Assembly: GCA_017540915.1 (NCBI GenBank)
Contig: JAFYAD010000205.1
Span: 1-8,271, forward strand
Direction: 5' to 3'
DNA: 8,271 nt
From: Lachnospiraceae bacterium
GTDB lineage: Bacteria; Bacillota_A; Clostridia; Lachnospirales; Lachnospiraceae
Both the position numbers and the translations under genes were made by a program. The notes beneath the pieces were generated by a model that was not told where the DNA came from, did no database searches, and saw nothing but the letters and a program-made list of their open reading frames with translations. Shown here in pieces: positions 6,248-8,271 of the stretch. Numbering within the stretch: position 1 is the first letter of the stretch; every line of letters starts with the position of its first letter.

Positions 6248-7612
6248 TTACAATTCATTCATGTCTACAAGCGTAAATCTCGGATCCCTCTGAGCCACCA
6301 TCTGTAACGCCGGATCAAAGGATGTAGCCGAGAAAAGATAAATATTGGCTGATTTGATCTTGGCTTTCTTCATGGACTTCGAAAGCTCGATACAGGTATT
6401 TGCACTCATGACGGGCTCCGACCAGTTGCACACCCCTACCAGTATATTGCGCTCTTCGTCGGCCGCTATGATATCGATCTTTCCTTCCTTTCCAACCCAG
6501 GTACCTATGCGTTTCAGACTGATGTTGAGCCTGTCGGCCTTATTCATGAGCTCGAGATACTCGAGACAGACACGGGTAAACACGGGGTTGAGCCAGTCAT
6601 TAAGCCCGGGTTCTATGTATTTGTCATAGAAATCACCCGGGTCTGACAGCTTTAATGCCGAAAGATTCGGATATACAAATCTGAACCAGAATCCCAAAAA
6701 CGTATCTTTTATCCTGTAAACACCCTTTTTTGCATTTTCCCAGCCACCGGTCTCAAAGCTGACCACCTTGTCTATGCAATCAAATGCAGCAAGGTTTTTC
6801 ATGTAAACAGAGATCTTGGCTCTGGAAAATCCGGTGTTGTGGTGCATGTCGTTTAGCTTGTCATTTCCGGTAGCTATCTGTGACAGAATTGTCTCATATA
6901 CAGCAAGTTCCCTGAGTTCCGATCTGAGATAGTTTTCAGCTTCATTGTACAGAAAACCGTTTGGAGTCAGAATATTCTCACAAATACTGTCCTTAAAGCT
7001 CTTTGAAACATCGGAAAATCCTGATATACGTGACATCACTCCTCCGGTGATGCCGTAGATCCTGACCGCATCAGCCACAGACACATCGGGAAGCTGTCTC
7101 ACCACATCCAAAAATGAAAGATCCGTCAGCTTTATCTTATCATCTATCTTTTTGAGGTGTCCTTCCATATCGTCGGTAAGGCCGCCCTCGGCGTACACTA
7201 TGGATGATGTGGACAGTATTATCATCACAGGACCCTGATAGAGTTTCTTATCCTTTAACATGATGACTGCTTTCAGAAAATCCTTGTCCTTTTTGGCTAT
7301 CCTGTCAAACTCGTCCACGACAACGACCATCTTTTTGCCTTCGCTGCTTTTGATATGGTCGAATATTTCCACATAATCCTCTGCATTTACCGGCGCATCA
7401 AACTGCTCCTGAAATTCTCTCTTGATCTGTGCAAGCTGCTCCTTTTCGGAGGCTTCTCTGGCACAGTAATAAAACACACTCTTGTCTTTGCAAAAGCTCT
7501 TCAGAAGATCGTCTATCCCGTTGCCTCTCTTGCCATACAAAAGAGCCAGGCCGTTACCGTCCTCCGCAAAGAGATTCTCCAGTCTTTTCAGCTCGTTTTT
7601 TTTCACATCCAT
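6248..7612 (-). CDS. DUF234-type (archaeal ATPase family) protein with degenerate P-loop and nuclease motifs
   Basis: From the ATG at 7610-7612 the product has 454 residues. The layout is that of the ATP-binding family with a C-terminal DUF234 domain. The region aligned with the P-loop is YGKRGNGIDDLLKSF (26-40), where relatives have YGRRRVGKTTLLKEF; the Walker lysine and threonine are replaced by I33 and D34. Walker B is intact (VVVVDEFDRIAKK, D100 and E101), as are the sensor-like ILSTSS and YGITGG (186-191). A winged-helix region follows, then the DUF234 signature DTFLGFWFRFVYPN (303-316). In the PD-(D/E)XK-like end, IDIIA keeps D380 but the usual GECKW reads GVCNW, losing E (V394) and K (N396). 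ATP hydrolysis and nuclease activity are therefore doubtful; the frame is intact, so it is probably a functional non-catalytic relative. A longer frame from a TTG at 7714 adds 34 atypical residues and is rejected. The ribosome site is weak (GGGGTG). topB follows 42 bp later. Confidence 0.85.
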   Translation of the reverse strand: MDVKKNELKRLENLFAEDGNGLALLYGKRGNGIDDLLKSFCKDKSVFYYCAREASEKEQLAQIKREFQEQFDAPVNAEDYVEIFDHIKSSEGKKMVVVVDEFDRIAKKDKDFLKAVIMLKDKKLYQGPVMIILSTSSIVYAEGGLTDDMEGHLKKIDDKIKLTDLSFLDVVRQLPDVSVADAVRIYGITGGVMSRISGFSDVSKSFKDSICENILTPNGFLYNEAENYLRSELRELAVYETILSQIATGNDKLNDMHHNTGFSRAKISVYMKNLAAFDCIDKVVSFETGGWENAKKGVYRIKDTFLGFWFRFVYPNLSALKLSDPGDFYDKYIEPGLNDWLNPVFTRVCLEYLELMNKADRLNISLKRIGTWVGKEGKIDIIAADEERNILVGVCNWSEPVMSANTCIELSKSMKKAKIKSANIYLFSATSFDPALQMVAQRDPRFTLVDMNEL

Positions 7613-7639
7613 TTCATTACACCCCGCCAAACAATAAGC

Positions 7640-7666
7640 TTTAACGCTTTTCCCTATCCCGTTAAA
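7640..7666. promoter_or_regulatory. Inverted repeat TTTAACG-N13-CGTTAAA upstream of the ATPase gene
   Basis: Perfect 7-bp arms (7640-7646 and 7660-7666) are spaced 20 bp start to start, about two helical turns, and lie 28-54 bases upstream of the start codon at 7612. It could be an operator or a leader hairpin. No convincing promoter was identified around it. Confidence 0.35.
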
Positions 7667-7692
7667 TCTAAATTTAAGTGGTAAAAAAATCC

Positions 7693-7755
7693 AAAAAATA
7701 AGATCTGCAGACAAAATAAAACAATCATAATGACCATATTAATCATCTGCAGATC
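7693..7755 (-). terminator. Likely asd terminator with a 10-bp stem and a long loop
   Basis: On the minus strand GATCTGCAGA (7755-7746) pairs perfectly with TCTGCAGATC (7711-7702), extendable by two G-U pairs, and is followed by TTATTTTTT (7701-7693). The 34-base loop is unusually long for a terminator. Each arm also contains the 8-bp palindrome TCTGCAGA, with centres 42 bp apart, so paired protein-binding sites are an alternative. It starts 41 bases after the asd stop codon. Confidence 0.5.
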
Positions 7756-7795
7756 CCGTAAATCCAAAACCTTACCGGTCTATAGATCTGTAATC

Positions 7796-8271
7796 TTACT
7801 TGGCGCTGATATAGCCCAGAGCCTTCAGAAGCTCTGCCGAAAGCAGTGCGCCGCCGGCTGCTCCTCTTAATGTGTTATGTGAAAGCCCTACGAATTTCCA
7901 GTCAAAGAGTGTATCCTCTCTCAAACGTCCGACCGAGATACCCATACCGTTCTCAAACATAACATCTTCCGTAACCTGAGGACGGTTGTCCTCTGTGAGA
8001 TACTGTATAAACTGCTTGGGTGCGCTGGGAAGACCCAGCTCCTGCGGCTTGCCGCTGAAGCTTGTCATGGCCTCGATAAGCTCTTCCTTGGCTGCTTTTT
8101 TTGCGAGATTCACAAATACAGTAGCCGTATGACCGTTCAATACCGGAACCCTGATGCACTGGGAAGTGATATTCAGTCCCTCATAATTAACGATCCTGTC
8201 ACCTTCTATATGTCCGAATACCTTTAAGGGTTCCTTCTCGCTCTTTTCCTCCTCGCCTCCGATATAGGGAA
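7796..8271 (-). CDS. asd: Aspartate-semialdehyde dehydrogenase, C-terminal part (5' end outside window)
   Basis: The enzyme reduces aspartyl-4-phosphate to aspartate semialdehyde with NADPH, feeding lysine/diaminopimelate, threonine and methionine synthesis in the cytoplasm. The visible 158 codons (including the stop) begin PYIGGEEEKSEKEPLKVFGH and contain the diagnostic active-site segment ITSQCIRVPVLNGHTATVFV, in which the histidine of GHT is the acid-base residue. They end SHNTLRGAAGGALLSAELLK and ALGYISAK. The long spacing and RVPVLNGH version indicate the fungal/archaeal-type ASADH rather than the E. coli type. The catalytic cysteine and the NADP-binding domain lie upstream, beyond the right edge. 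The frame is open to the edge; an internal TTG (8138-8140) is only the leucine of VLNGH, not the start. Transcription probably ends at the stem-loop at 7693-7755. Confidence 0.93.
   Translation of the reverse strand, partial: PYIGGEEEKSEKEPLKVFGHIEGDRIVNYEGLNITSQCIRVPVLNGHTATVFVNLAKKAAKEELIEAMTSFSGKPQELGLPSAPKQFIQYLTEDNRPQVTEDVMFENGMGISVGRLREDTLFDWKFVGLSHNTLRGAAGGALLSAELLKALGYISAK

Noticed and set aside
7613..7714. N-terminal extension of the DUF234-like ATPase from a TTG at 7714
   Set aside because: The extra 34 residues resemble no family member, and the region carries the inverted repeat and terminator tail. The ATG at 7612 gives the normal N-terminus.

Overview
The window reads like a chromosome segment of a Clostridia-type Firmicute, most likely a member of the Lachnospiraceae. 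The grounds are gene content (a fungal/archaeal-type aspartate-semialdehyde dehydrogenase, a Firmicute-type TopB, a stomatin-like SPFH protein), strong AAGGAGG ribosome binding sites, and a one-piece tmRNA whose encoded tag reads ANDNLAYAA. This assignment is an inference from recalled family patterns, not from a database search. Every recognisable gene lies on the minus strand, so transcription runs from high to low coordinates.

The right-hand part (about 8271 down to 2062) looks like stable housekeeping chromosome. It holds, in order of transcription, the C-terminal half of asd (ending at 7796), a long-stem terminator candidate, a DUF234-type ATPase whose P-loop and nuclease signatures are degenerate (7612-6248), topB starting at a TTG (6205-4157), a near-consensus promoter, an SPFH/band-7 membrane protein (4092-3139) translationally coupled through ATGA to a left-handed beta-helix acyltransferase related to the GlmU C-terminal domain (3142-2474), and the tmRNA gene ssrA (2412-2065).

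The left-hand part (2061 down to 1) looks accessory. Just past the ssrA 3' end, a classic integration target, there is a 69-codon orphan frame without a good start and then two back-to-back terminators pointing at each other. These are followed by three copies of a 16-bp motif at an exact 23-bp period, an intact AAA_14/DUF4143 ATPase (1607-324), and a 5'-truncated piece of an AlbA_2/GHKL-type (RecG-like) ATP-binding protein running off the left edge. This is consistent with a degraded island or repeated insertions next to ssrA. No integrase, insertion sequence or direct att duplication is visible inside the window.

The items most worth following are the degenerate DUF234 ATPase, the 23-bp iterated motif upstream of the DUF4143 gene, and the plus-strand terminator that has no gene to terminate. 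No complete new multi-gene system can be claimed from this sequence alone.
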